DNA from: an uncultured Clostridia bacterium
GTDB taxonomy: Bacteria; Bacillota; Clostridia; TANB77; CAG-508
Assembly (NCBI GenBank): GCA_934177725.1
Contig: CAKPPO010000004.1
Location: 21,776-85,775, forward strand
Length of the DNA: 64,000 nt
Direction of reading: 5' to 3'
In this document: in pieces, positions 16,471 through 26,111 of the stretch
Layout: the number at the start of each line of letters is the position of its first letter
Numbering within the stretch: the stretch's first letter is position 1
Translations under genes and position numbers: made by a program
Notes under the pieces: model-generated
The model's database searches: none
What the model saw: the letters and a program-made list of their open reading frames with translations, nothing else
What the model was told of the DNA's origin: nothing

Positions 16471-16511
16471 TCTTTATTTTCTAATTTATTCAAAATATAA
16501 GATTTATTTAC

Positions 16512-17292
16512 TTATTTTCCAATAAACATTTGAACATAAATTTTACCATATTTAGAACCATTAACTACACCTATTCCAGTATAATTAAAACTACTATTTA
16601 GTATATTTGCTTTATGACCTGAAGAGTTCATCCATGCTGTTACTGCTGCTGAATTACTTGAATTTCCTGCAATATTTTCTCCTGCTGTTTTATATGATAC
16701 TTTAAAACTATTTAACATATCAAATGGTGACCCATATGTTGGTGATGTATGTGAAAAATAATTGTTGTTTACCATATCTTGTGCTTTTATTCTAGCGACA
16801 TTTTGAACTTCTGAACTTATTTTCAAAGCAGATAAGCCATTTTTTGTTCTTTGTTCATTTATTAAGTTAAATACTTCTAATTCATCTGTAGTTAATTCTG
16901 ATGTATTTGTTGTATTACTACTTCCACCTGTTGAACTTCCAGTTGAGCCACCACCAGTTGTACTTCCTCCACTATTTGGATAAACTGCTTTTACATATTG
17001 TTTACTTACTGCTCCTACATAGTCTCCTTCCACTTGTACAATGTACCAATTTCCAACTCCTGCAAACACTCGTATATACTCATTTTTATTAACTCTTGCA
17101 ACGACTGGGTAATTAGTTCCGTGGTCCGTTTCTAACATTTAAAGTACTCGCTGTAACTATTCCAGTAGAAAAGTCTAATTTATAGTAATGTTGCATTCCA
17201 AATGAACTTGTAACTTTTGTAATTGTAAAAGTGAAAACAAATAATAACAATATTTTCAAAATTGTACTTTTCTTTATTTTAACAATCTTCAT
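16512..17292 (-). CDS. Secreted SH3b + CAP (SCP-like) protein, interrupted by a +1 frameshift
   Basis: The frame from the ATG at 17290-17292 (RBS GGAGG) encodes a signal peptide (MKIVKIKKSTILKILLLFVF), then STLNVRNGPRN and a stop at 17113. Removing one C at 17121 restores LNVRNGP-GTNYPVVARV, the SH3b consensus, joined to the frame ending at 16512. The corrected protein has 259 residues: signal peptide, SH3b domain, Ser/Gly/Thr linker (about 95-115) and CAP domain (INEQRTKNGL, YFSHTSPTYG, AGENIAGN, WMNSSGHKANIL). CAP proteins are extracellular, sometimes proteolytic or ligand-binding. The context CCA-CGG-A matches two other shifts in this window. The alternative is an internal start at 17138 with a broken SH3b. 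Confidence 0.75.
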
Positions 17293-17360
17293 TAAAACCT
17301 CCTAAACATTTTTATTTAATTCTATTACGTTTAGAATGTCCTTTATTACTATAAATAAGT

Positions 17361-17389
17361 AAAAGCCATAGCAAATTTACTATGGCTTT
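17361..17389 (-). terminator. Terminator of the ABC pair
   Basis: AAAGCCATAG and CTATGGCTTT form a 10-bp stem with TTTTACTT following on the minus strand. Confidence 0.75.
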
Positions 17390-17410
17390 GTTTTGATAGT
17401 TAAATTTTTA

Positions 17411-17420
17411 GACCCGTCCC
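17411..17420 (-). repeat. GGGACGGGTC core repeat, copy F
   Basis: GGGACGGGTC on the minus strand directly after the ABC gene stop. The same 10 nt occur in the hairpin at 555-589. It is short and may be a degenerate member of that family. Confidence 0.4.
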
Positions 17421-17422
17421 TA

Positions 17423-19873
17423 TTACTCTAAATCGTGTCTTGATAATATTTGTGCTGGTGTTTTTCTTAATACTCTGAACAATGGCAACAATCCTACTAT
17501 AATGTTAAATGCATATATTAGTAATATACTTGCTCCTATTACTTGGAAGTTTATTATAAACATTTTTGATAATTGCCTTATTTGAATTAGACAATTTAGT
17601 ATATAACTCATAAATATTATTCCTAGCATACTAACAGAGGTTGTTATTGCTATAGTTTCTCCTACAAACATTTTGTAAATATCACTTTTCTTTACTCCTA
17701 TTGCTCTTAAAATACCAACTTCTTTTATTCTAGATAAGAATGATGATCTCATCATTAAATATATTTCTACTAGTGATATAGCAAGTATTATTCCCGCAAA
17801 TATAATTGCACTTTTCCTTGAAGAACTTTGTTCTTTTAAATATGCTTTTTTATCATTTTCATAAGTGTTTTCTACAAATAAATTATATTTTTCATCAAAC
17901 TCACTAGTCACTTTTTCTCCATCTTTTGGATAGATCACAAGATTTTGGCTTTCACTTATTAATTTATATTTAGCAGTATTTTCATTTACTAAATAACTAT
18001 TGTCGTTTGTTTCTGAATCATAATATCCTACAACTGTAAGTTCTGTATCATTTATTGTTGTTTTTATTTTCTTATTTAATTTCATGTTGCTTTGGTTACT
18101 TATATTTACAATTACTTCATAATCATTTTCTGGTAATCTTCCCTTTTTTAAAGTAATTGTATCTAATTTTAGTTCATAATTTATAATATTTTCTTGTGAT
18201 TTTTCTTGTTCACTAGTATCTATTACTATTCCTGCCATACTTTCAGTTTGGTTTGTGTTGCATAATATATTGTTAAAAACAGATTCATTTGTATAAATAG
18301 ATGGACTTTTTAAATCTACTATTCCTACTATTTCGAATTTTTCCATGTTTGGAATTGATACCTTTTTTCCTAATAATTGACTTGCATTTTTTATTCCAGC
18401 ATGTGATATTCCGTTATTTGAATTTAACATTTTATCAACAGTCATTCTATCTATTACTATTTCATATTCATTTTGTGAAAGTCTTCCTTCTACAATATCA
18501 CTTTGGTTTAGCATATTTATTGTTGAAAGTGAACCTGCAAGTTCTCCATCTAATTTACTTGTCTGGTAGTAGTCGTCAAATTTTATTGCAAATGAAACTT
18601 TACTATCTCCTGGTAAAATATAGTTTATATTTTCGTTTTGTTCATATTCTAAAAATTGGTCTACATTTAATCGTGGAAGTTTCACTTCTAAATAATTTTT
18701 GTTTCTACTAATAAAGTCTTCATCTTTTGTATTTAATGTTCCTGCTATATTACTAATTGCATATAGAACAAACATTGCAGATACGAAAAATCCTATTAAT
18801 AAAATTTTCTTTAATACTGAATAGTTTAGTATTTTTTTGAATCCATTTATTATTGATCTTGGAATGCTATAAATAGAACTATATCTTGTTTTTATGTTTT
18901 TGTCTGTTATTTCATCTAGATTATAATTATATTGTTCAAATATTGTTTTATCTATTTTTTTATAGTGATCATCTACTAATTCTACAATTGAATTTTCATC
19001 TATAACTTCTACTTTTTTATCATTTGATTTAATATATATGTTTCCGTTTTTTATTACAATTTGTAGATTTAAAGAATCTTCGTTTTCTTTGTATATATCT
19101 AAATTTACGTTGTCTTGTTTAATGTTTTCAATTTTTTCAAAATCTTTTAAATAGATTTTATTATCTAATCTATAATCTAAATCTTTTTCTTCTGTGTTTT
19201 CATAGTCTTTTTCTACTTTTCCGTCTACTATTTCTATTATTCTTGAAGCATAAAATTTAGCAAGTTCAACTTCATGTGTTACTAATATGACTAGTTTATC
19301 TTTTGAAATTGCTTTTATTATATTCATTATTTCTAATGAATTTTTGCTGTCTAAGTTTCCTGTTGGCTCATCTGCTATAATAATATTTGGATTTTTTACT
19401 ATTGCTCTTGCTATACCTACTCTTTGCCTTTCTCCCCCTGAAAGCATACTTGCAAGTCTATTTCTATAACGATACATATCTACGCTTTCTAGCACATAAT
19501 CTACTCTCTTCTTTATTTCTTTTTTGTCTTTTATTCCTATCATTTTTAGAACAATTGCAATGTTTTCGAAAACTGTCATATTATCTAGCAATTTGTAATC
19601 TTGAAATATATAACCTATATTTAAGTTTCTTATTTTATCAACTTTATAGCTTGATCTTCTAGTTATTTTTTGACCATTAATATAGATTTTTCCTTTATTT
19701 ATTTTATCTAATCCGCCTATACTATTTAAAAGTGTAGTCTTTCCGCTTCCAGAATGTCCAAGTAAGGCAACTAGCCCTGTTTTTCCAAACTCAAGTGTTG
19801 TGTTATTTATAACATGAATTTGATTTCTCTTTCCTTTATTAAAATATTTATTTGCTTTTTCTATTTTTATCAT
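17423..19873 (-). CDS. MacB-like ABC transporter, ATPase fused to FtsX-type permease
   Basis: 816 residues from MIKIEKANKYFNKG (RBS AGGAGGTG; a longer frame start was rejected). The N-terminal ATPase has Walker A GHSGSGKTT, signature LSGGERQRV and Walker B IIIADEPTG. After about residue 355 there is a first transmembrane helix, a large extracytoplasmic region, then three helices with the FtsX motif (EVGILRAIGVKKSDIYKMF). These proteins are mechanotransmission transporters acting on lipoproteins, peptides or antibiotics outside the membrane. Four nt separate it from the related gene upstream, whose end contains its RBS, so the two are translationally coupled and probably form a heterodimer. 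Confidence 0.88.
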   Translation of the reverse strand: MIKIEKANKYFNKGKRNQIHVINNTTLEFGKTGLVALLGHSGSGKTTLLNSIGGLDKINKGKIYINGQKITRRSSYKVDKIRNLNIGYIFQDYKLLDNMTVFENIAIVLKMIGIKDKKEIKKRVDYVLESVDMYRYRNRLASMLSGGERQRVGIARAIVKNPNIIIADEPTGNLDSKNSLEIMNIIKAISKDKLVILVTHEVELAKFYASRIIEIVDGKVEKDYENTEEKDLDYRLDNKIYLKDFEKIENIKQDNVNLDIYKENEDSLNLQIVIKNGNIYIKSNDKKVEVIDENSIVELVDDHYKKIDKTIFEQYNYNLDEITDKNIKTRYSSIYSIPRSIINGFKKILNYSVLKKILLIGFFVSAMFVLYAISNIAGTLNTKDEDFISRNKNYLEVKLPRLNVDQFLEYEQNENINYILPGDSKVSFAIKFDDYYQTSKLDGELAGSLSTINMLNQSDIVEGRLSQNEYEIVIDRMTVDKMLNSNNGISHAGIKNASQLLGKKVSIPNMEKFEIVGIVDLKSPSIYTNESVFNNILCNTNQTESMAGIVIDTSEQEKSQENIINYELKLDTITLKKGRLPENDYEVIVNISNQSNMKLNKKIKTTINDTELTVVGYYDSETNDNSYLVNENTAKYKLISESQNLVIYPKDGEKVTSEFDEKYNLFVENTYENDKKAYLKEQSSSRKSAIIFAGIILAISLVEIYLMMRSSFLSRIKEVGILRAIGVKKSDIYKMFVGETIAITTSVSMLGIIFMSYILNCLIQIRQLSKMFIINFQVIGASILLIYAFNIIVGLLPLFRVLRKTPAQILSRHDLE

Positions 19874-19877
19874 TGCC

Positions 19878-22115
19878 TTACACCTCCTCATTATATGTCT
19901 TTATTGCTGATTTTTTGAAGATTTTTCTTGAAACTCTTCTTGAAATTAGTACAGACATTATAATTAAAATAGCGTACATAACAATGTATTCTCTTAAGCT
20001 TAAGAATTTTATTAAGTCTTGTACGAATGCTACATTTATAATTTTGTATTGGTTAAGTAATATGAATACTATACAAGTTAAATATGCCAAACTTGAGTTT
20101 ATAAATAGTTCTATATCTAATATTTTTTTAACATTTTTTGTAGTTGCTCCAAGCATTCTTAGTGTAGTAAAGTATACATTTCTAGATTTTAATATAATTC
20201 TTATAATAAAGTAAGAAATAAAGAATAGTGCAAAAATTAATATACTTGTTATTACTACTTTAAATATTTTTATAACTTGTAGCATTTCTTGTCCTTCAAG
20301 TATTTTGAATTCTTTTATTGGTCTTCCTATTATTCCTATTTCATTCAAACTATTTATTGTCTCTTGCATCTTTTCATCATCAGAGTCTTTTACGAAAATT
20401 GATGACTGATAAGGCTCTTTATTAAACAAGCTTATGTATTCATCTTCATTTACAAATATAGCTCCTTTATATTGGTCATATTCTTTATATCCTGTTAATC
20501 TTGTAAATGAGTTTTTAGTATATGTATTAGATACTTTTAAATTTAGTTCATCATTATAGTAAATGTTTTCTACTTCTATTTTTAAGTCTTTTCCTCTTGC
20601 TCTATTATTTGAGCATAAATAATTTACATCATCACTCACTACAGCATTTCCTGTTTCTACTCTATCACTTGGTATAATTTTAAAGTATGAATTCCACTGT
20701 TCAGATTTATAATATTTTCCTTCAAATAAAGTTTTTATAGTACTATAATTTTGGTTTGTGCTTTTTCTTAAATCATCTAATACTACATTGCTCACATAAA
20801 ATGTCGTATCTGTTCCATAATAAAACATATCATTTTGTTTAAATGCTTCTATTCCGACTATTCTTAGTTTAAAATCTTTTTCTCCATTTCCATAATTATC
20901 TCTTATTGTGAAATCTTTTTCTAATATATTTTCTCCGCCATCTTTTACGTAATAATAACTATCTGGAACTTTTATAATAATTTCATAGTCCTCTTCTGGC
21001 ATTCTTCCTGCTGTTAAAGTTCCTTTATATTGCTCATAGTTAGTTACTTCTCCATAAAAATATATATCATCACATTGCATATTTATTGTAGTGTCTAAAA
21101 GTAAATCGTCCTTTTCTATGTAGTCTACATTTTCTATGTTTTTCATTTTTTCGTAGTCTTCTTGTGTAAAATATGTATTATCAGCTTTTTTTAAGATTAT
21201 TCTATTTTCTGATAAATCTCTAAAATAGTAATTATAACCCGCTCTTTGTGCCTCATATTCTGTTTCTCTAAAACTTGCATATTCACTAAGCAATGCTGCT
21301 GTTATAAATAAAAATACAGCAAATAATAGTAAGAATTTAGGAAGTATGTTAAATGTATTTCTTATACCTAGTCTTAATTTATTTCCAATAGTTATTTTTG
21401 TGTATTTGCTCTCTTCAACCTTGCTTGGTTCTTCAATATGTTTTATTTCTTTATTTTCTATAATTTTACCATCATGCATTTTTATAATTCTTGTAGCATA
21501 ATCTTGTATTTGTTCTATGTTGTGAGTTACAACTATTACAAGTCTATCCTTTGCTACCTTTTTAAGAAGTTCTATTACATCTTTTGCTGAATTTGCATCT
21601 AGATTTCCTGTTGGCTCATCTGCAACAATTATTGGTGTTTCTTTTACCATTGCTCTTGCTATTGCTACTCTTTGCTTTTGACCACCAGATAATTTAGAAA
21701 CTTTTGTATTTTTAAATTCAGTAAGCCCTACTTTTTCTATCATATCTAATACTTTTTGCTTTACTTGTTTCTTTTTATAACCATTTAATAAAAGTACCAG
21801 TTCTACATTTTGATATACAGTATAACTATTTATTAAATTAAAACTTTGAAAAATATTTGCTATATATTTTCTTCTGTAATCTTCAAAATCTTTTTCTGTA
21901 TAATGGCTAGTCTCTTTGCCATTTATATACATTTCGCCTTCTTCATAACTATCTAAACCTGAAAGTACATTTAAAAGAGTACTTTTACCACTTCCAGATT
22001 CGCCAGTAATAGCAACAAATTCACCTATTTTTAATTCTAGATTTATTTTTGTAAAACCTGTTGAAATCATACCCTTGTTATAATAAAACTTTGATACATC
22101 TTTTAATTTTAACAT
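19878..22115 (-). CDS. MacB-like ABC transporter, ATPase fused to FtsX-type permease
   Basis: 745 residues. ATPase motifs: Walker A GESGSGKST, signature LSGGQKQRV, Walker B IIVADEPTG, H-loop VVTHN. A transmembrane helix at about 258-280 is followed by a roughly 300-residue extracytoplasmic domain and three C-terminal helices with FTTLRMLGATTKNVKKIL, the FtsX-like coupling helix. It is the first gene of a two-gene unit with 17423. It likely extrudes or senses cell-envelope-active peptides or toxins; no two-component system is adjacent to narrow this. Confidence 0.88.
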   Translation of the reverse strand: MLKLKDVSKFYYNKGMISTGFTKINLELKIGEFVAITGESGSGKSTLLNVLSGLDSYEEGEMYINGKETSHYTEKDFEDYRRKYIANIFQSFNLINSYTVYQNVELVLLLNGYKKKQVKQKVLDMIEKVGLTEFKNTKVSKLSGGQKQRVAIARAMVKETPIIVADEPTGNLDANSAKDVIELLKKVAKDRLVIVVTHNIEQIQDYATRIIKMHDGKIIENKEIKHIEEPSKVEESKYTKITIGNKLRLGIRNTFNILPKFLLLFAVFLFITAALLSEYASFRETEYEAQRAGYNYYFRDLSENRIILKKADNTYFTQEDYEKMKNIENVDYIEKDDLLLDTTINMQCDDIYFYGEVTNYEQYKGTLTAGRMPEEDYEIIIKVPDSYYYVKDGGENILEKDFTIRDNYGNGEKDFKLRIVGIEAFKQNDMFYYGTDTTFYVSNVVLDDLRKSTNQNYSTIKTLFEGKYYKSEQWNSYFKIIPSDRVETGNAVVSDDVNYLCSNNRARGKDLKIEVENIYYNDELNLKVSNTYTKNSFTRLTGYKEYDQYKGAIFVNEDEYISLFNKEPYQSSIFVKDSDDEKMQETINSLNEIGIIGRPIKEFKILEGQEMLQVIKIFKVVITSILIFALFFISYFIIRIILKSRNVYFTTLRMLGATTKNVKKILDIELFINSSLAYLTCIVFILLNQYKIINVAFVQDLIKFLSLREYIVMYAILIIMSVLISRRVSRKIFKKSAIKTYNEEV

Positions 22116-22234
22116 ATCTTCCTCCTTTGTTTTCTTACGTTTCCTTTATATTTTCTTTTCCATTATGACGTTTTATTTTAGTAAAAAGCTTCTCTCTGAT
22201 AATTTCTTAACAATCTTTGCCATTAATATAACAT

Positions 22235-22269
22235 AAAAGCTAAAAGTTTTCTACACTTTTAGCTTTTTT
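22235..22269 (-). terminator. Terminator after the ABC-2 permease operon
   Basis: AAAAGCTAAAAGT and ACTTTTAGCTTTT form a long stem. On the minus strand it ends in CTTTTA, weaker than the T-run on the plus strand, so it may work in both directions. Confidence 0.6.
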
Positions 22270-22297
22270 ATTCTAATATTTTTAAATTTTTGATGCT

Positions 22298-22384
22298 CCA
22301 AAAGGGACAGATTAACCAAAAGTATTTTTTAGTCGTTCGAGCTGAAAGCGAGTTACGAATAAAATATGCAGAGGCAACGTCCCC
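22298..22384 (+). repeat. GGGAC-type repeat, copy H, with an internal insertion
   Basis: CCAAAAGGGACAGATTAACC and AAAAG match copy G (14118-14152, reverse strand) exactly. Then about 52 nt of other sequence precede CAACGTCCC, the closing arm. It lies just after the ABC-2 permease stop codon. Confidence 0.65.
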
Positions 22385-22392
22385 AATGGTAA

Positions 22393-24006
22393 TTAGATAG
22401 ACATTTGTTTGAATCTTTTTTGTCCGTATTTTTTTAGTACTATCCATAATGCTATTGTTATTATTACTAATACACTCAATTCTATTGTTAAGAACATATC
22501 TATCATTCCATAGAATATTACCATAAGTATTATTGTTATCAACCCTGCTACCATTCCTATCATTACAGAAATCATTGAACTCATACTTTGTTTTATTACT
22601 TCTGTATCTGACGCCGCATTCATTTTTGGATGCTTTAAATTAACTAAAAGACCTATTATTGCAGTAAGCGTTGGTACTATTATAGTTGCTAATAGTATAT
22701 ATATAATATCTACTACTGGTATTTTGAATGCTACGAAGAATATCATATCACATAATAATATAATTGGTATAGATATTATATTGCATGCTGTCACTTTGGC
22801 TAATAGTATTTTTTTAGTTTCTACTGGCATACTTTTTAATATATTAAAACTTTTTCCTTCTAATGATATAGATGATGACGTTATTGATGTCATAAATCCT
22901 GTATATACTACTAGTTCAAAGAATATTTTAGGCAAAAGAGCTTTTATTTGTTCTACTGATAAAAATGCCTCTTCGCCTTTTACTATAGTACTCATTAGTC
23001 CATCAAAGTTTATGCATGCAGCTATTGTTATAACTAGCATTAGAATTAGACCTAATGATGTATTAAACATATATACTATTGATGAAAAATATTTTTTCAA
23101 TTCTTTACTCACTAATGAACTTACTTTTCCTTTTCGGCTAATTTCTAATTTTTTAACTTTTCTATTTTTTGCACTAGTTTCTTTTGATTTTGATACTATC
23201 TTAAAGTATTTTATACTTGCTATATAAATAAATAAAATTAGAGGAATTATATTTATAGCTAGTAGCATTAGCAAGTCTATTATATTAAAGTTTTGTATTA
23301 GTTGTATGTACAATTTTGCAGGATAGTAAATTGATGTTAGTATTTCATTTACATTACTTGCATTGTTTACTAAATTTCCTATTATACTTTGTAAATTAAA
23401 TGATAAGTAGAAAATTCCTAAGAATATTATAGCTGTCAGTAATGCTTGTATTACTTTTTTTGCTTTAAATTTTACAGATACTACTTTTATAACATACCCA
23501 ATTATTGAAGCTACTATTGTAGGTATAATTGGAAATAGTAATGTTGCTATTATTGATACTATGTAAAAGCTAGCGCTTGGATTTTCGTAATAAGCATATA
23601 CTACAAATGCTGGAAGCATGAATAATAAATTATACAAGTACTGAAACGCTAATAGTTTAAATATTCTTGTAAAGAATATTGTTGATTTTTTTATAGGAAG
23701 TGAAAACAACAAATCACTATCTTTAGAATCAAATAATATTCCTTGTGTTTTATAAATTCCTTCTATAAATGTTATTATTGTTGTAAATATTATAAATAAT
23801 GTTAATACTATATATGTTAAGTTAAGTGGTTTTAGTTGTTCTACAAACATTTGTGCATATACACCAATTGCTAACATTACTATTATTGCTAATATAATTG
23901 GAAGCAATATTTTTTGTCTTTTTGATGAATTAGTTTTTGCCCTATATTTAAACATGTTCATATCTTGAGACATTATTGCTTTTAGTAAAGACATTAATTT
24001 TTTCAT
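22393..24006 (-). CDS. ABC-2 type permease
   Basis: 537 residues from MKKLMSLLKAIMSQDMN. Earlier in-frame ATGs were rejected because the AGAAAGGA site fits this start best. About 12 hydrophobic helices are grouped in two sets, with a cytoplasmic loop of basic residues between (KNRKVKKLEISRKGKVSSLV). The segment SKDSDLLFSLPIKKSTIFFTR is typical of large ABC exporter permeases of Firmicutes. It pairs with the ATPase gene upstream (72 nt gap). The substrate is unknown; drug, peptide or lipid export are possible. Confidence 0.8.
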   Translation of the reverse strand: MKKLMSLLKAIMSQDMNMFKYRAKTNSSKRQKILLPIILAIIVMLAIGVYAQMFVEQLKPLNLTYIVLTLFIIFTTIITFIEGIYKTQGILFDSKDSDLLFSLPIKKSTIFFTRIFKLLAFQYLYNLLFMLPAFVVYAYYENPSASFYIVSIIATLLFPIIPTIVASIIGYVIKVVSVKFKAKKVIQALLTAIIFLGIFYLSFNLQSIIGNLVNNASNVNEILTSIYYPAKLYIQLIQNFNIIDLLMLLAINIIPLILFIYIASIKYFKIVSKSKETSAKNRKVKKLEISRKGKVSSLVSKELKKYFSSIVYMFNTSLGLILMLVITIAACINFDGLMSTIVKGEEAFLSVEQIKALLPKIFFELVVYTGFMTSITSSSISLEGKSFNILKSMPVETKKILLAKVTACNIISIPIILLCDMIFFVAFKIPVVDIIYILLATIIVPTLTAIIGLLVNLKHPKMNAASDTEVIKQSMSSMISVMIGMVAGLITIILMVIFYGMIDMFLTIELSVLVIITIALWIVLKKYGQKRFKQMSI

Positions 24007-24077
24007 ATTAAATTTCATTCCTTTCTCTCTTAAGTTATAGGCATACATAGTTATGAAAGTTTTTTTATTCTTTCAAA

Positions 24078-24794
24078 CTATCTTTCTCCTTCATCTAATT
24101 CTAAAAATACTTGTTCTAGTGATTCATCACCTTTTATTTCTTGCATATTTCCTACTTTTACAATTTTTCCTTGTTTTATAATTGCTACTCTATTGCAAAG
24201 TTTTTCTGCAACTTCTAGTATATGTGTTGAGAAAAATATAGTTTTTCCTTCTTTGCACATATTTCTCATTATTTCTTTCATATCGTATACTGCTTTTGGA
24301 TCTAATCCTACAAATGGTTCGTCCATAATTAAAACTTCTGGATTATGTGCAAGTGCTGCAATTAATGCTACTTTTTGTTTCATTCCATGTGAAAAAGAAG
24401 ATATGTCATCATATAAGTTATCTTCTATTTCAAACATTTTTGCATATTTTTCTATATTTGTTTTTCTTTCTTCTGCACTTGTTTCGTACATATCACATAC
24501 AAAGTTAATAAAATCTATTGCTTTCATATTTTCATATAAATCTGGGTTATCTGGCACATATGCCATTTGTTTTTTACATTCTATTGGAGATTTTTTTATT
24601 GATATTCCATTTACTAATATATCGCCTTCTTCAAAATCTAAAATTCCTACTATTGATTTTATTGTTGTTGTTTTTCCTGCTCCATTATGTCCTATAAATG
24701 CAAATATTTCTCCATCGTTTACAGTAAATGATATGTTATCTACTGCTTTTTTCTCTCCATTATAAATTTTACTTACATTTTTAATTTCTATCAT
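24078..24794 (-). CDS. ABC transporter ATP-binding protein
   Basis: 238 residues. Walker A GHNGAGKTT, Q-loop AYVPDNPDLY, signature FSHGMKQKV, Walker B VLIMDEPFVG and H-loop FFSTH are all intact. It energises the permease encoded next at 22393. The start MIEIKNVSKIYNG is preceded by a weak AAAAGAG site and a long palindrome (24807-24837), so initiation is probably regulated. Confidence 0.9.
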   Translation of the reverse strand: MIEIKNVSKIYNGEKKAVDNISFTVNDGEIFAFIGHNGAGKTTTIKSIVGILDFEEGDILVNGISIKKSPIECKKQMAYVPDNPDLYENMKAIDFINFVCDMYETSAEERKTNIEKYAKMFEIEDNLYDDISSFSHGMKQKVALIAALAHNPEVLIMDEPFVGLDPKAVYDMKEIMRNMCKEGKTIFFSTHILEVAEKLCNRVAIIKQGKIVKVGNMQEIKGDESLEQVFLELDEGER

Positions 24795-24806
24795 TTTCTC
24801 TTTTAC

Positions 24807-24837
24807 AGTATATTTAATAATTTAAATTAAATATACT
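24807..24837 (-). promoter_or_regulatory. Palindromic operator before the ABC-2 operon
   Basis: Perfect 12-bp arms AGTATATTTAAT and ATTAAATATACT with 7 nt between, ending 12 nt upstream of the ATPase start. The shape resembles GntR/YtrA or TetR operators, but no such gene is adjacent. It could also be an RNA hairpin sequestering the start region. Confidence 0.5.
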
Positions 24838-24971
24838 ATACTCTCCTTTCCCAATTTATTTAAAGATTAATTATTTTTATTCTAAAATAGCATTTTTGTA
24901 ACTAATTATAACAAATATGTAAGCCACTCACATTTATATATTAATATTTGAGTGCCTTATTCTATAGTCTT

Positions 24972-26111
24972 TTAGCTTTTTTTCTTGCTAAATATATTAC
25001 TTAATATTACAAAAATTATTGAAAATACTAACATTATTCCCATATTTATTAAAATTGGTTTTAATGTTTCTATATTAATAACTTCTAATTTTCCTACTAA
25101 CTCATTATTATGTATATAGTAATATGATGGGAATATATGTGCAATTTTTAATACAAAGTCTGGCAAGTATTGTGCAGGTACAAATGATCCACATAAGAAA
25201 CTTGTTCCTAATGACACAACATTTACAATTCCATTTACCGCATTTTTATTATTTATCATATTTCCTATACAGAAACCTAAGGTTAATGCACTAATTGTAA
25301 ATACAAATGAATTAACAATAAGTATAATTCCATTGTTTGTAAGCATTATATCTCCAATTAAAATAATTCCTACTATTACATAAAACAACCATAACACAAT
25401 TGCAAATAAACTATTTGAAATTAATAATTTTCTGTTGAACTTTTTGTAATTAGTACTACTTACCATAGTTCTTCTTTTAATATTTTCAGCTCTAAAGCTT
25501 GATAATATTAAACATATTATATATATACATCCTGCTAAAATAGTATAATTAGCAAAATCAAAATATCTTGTTGCTTTAGATAAACTATCTGTATCTAATT
25601 TAGAAGTAATTTCTATTTGAGTTTGTTTATCCAATGTCTCATTTATATTTTTTATTATTTCTTCTTCATCATTAAATTGAGAAACGTAAATATTAGCAAC
25701 TTTAATATATCTTTCTAACATCATTTCGGCAAGTGATGAATAATAATCTCCTGTACTTTTTGTCTTTAATTCAGGATTTTTTCCTGCTAAAAATTCTGAA
25801 TTAAAGTTTTCTGGAATATAAATAACGTAATTTACATCTCTATAAAATATTGCATCATTTATAGCATCTTCGTTATTTTCTATATCAGCAATATTGCTGT
25901 TTTTTTCTATGTACTCTACTAAATTTTTTGTAATTCCTTCATTTTTGTCGTTATTTATAACTAGTACATCTGGTTTAGAAGCTGTAAAACTCATAGAATT
26001 ATCTTCTGTTTTTGTATTTACTCCCCCAAATACTATCAATAGTACAGTATATAAAATGATAGGAATTTTGCAAGATTTTAGTACTTTTAAAAATGTTCTA
26101 AATACTGTCAT
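24972..26111 (-). CDS. ABC-2 type permease (second subunit)
   Basis: 379 residues. One helix at about 17-33, an extracytoplasmic domain of roughly 140 residues, then five or six helices (TILAGCIYIICLILSSF, LGTSFLCGSFVPAQYLP). The FxxGxFxP-type segment is common in ABC-2 drug and polymer exporters. The start overlaps the upstream permease gene by 14 bp. With 26098 and the ATPase at 27276 it forms a three-gene exporter. Confidence 0.82.
   Translation of the reverse strand: MTVFRTFLKVLKSCKIPIILYTVLLIVFGGVNTKTEDNSMSFTASKPDVLVINNDKNEGITKNLVEYIEKNSNIADIENNEDAINDAIFYRDVNYVIYIPENFNSEFLAGKNPELKTKSTGDYYSSLAEMMLERYIKVANIYVSQFNDEEEIIKNINETLDKQTQIEITSKLDTDSLSKATRYFDFANYTILAGCIYIICLILSSFRAENIKRRTMVSSTNYKKFNRKLLISNSLFAIVLWLFYVIVGIILIGDIMLTNNGIILIVNSFVFTISALTLGFCIGNMINNKNAVNGIVNVVSLGTSFLCGSFVPAQYLPDFVLKIAHIFPSYYYIHNNELVGKLEVINIETLKPILINMGIMLVFSIIFVILSNIFSKKKS

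Noticed and set aside
22724..23227. 167-codon plus-strand frame opposite the ABC-2 permease
   Set aside because: No start signal or recognisable domain; antisense to a real membrane protein.
24193..24765. 190-codon plus-strand frame opposite an ABC ATPase
   Set aside because: The minus-strand gene has all ATPase motifs; the plus frame is composition noise.
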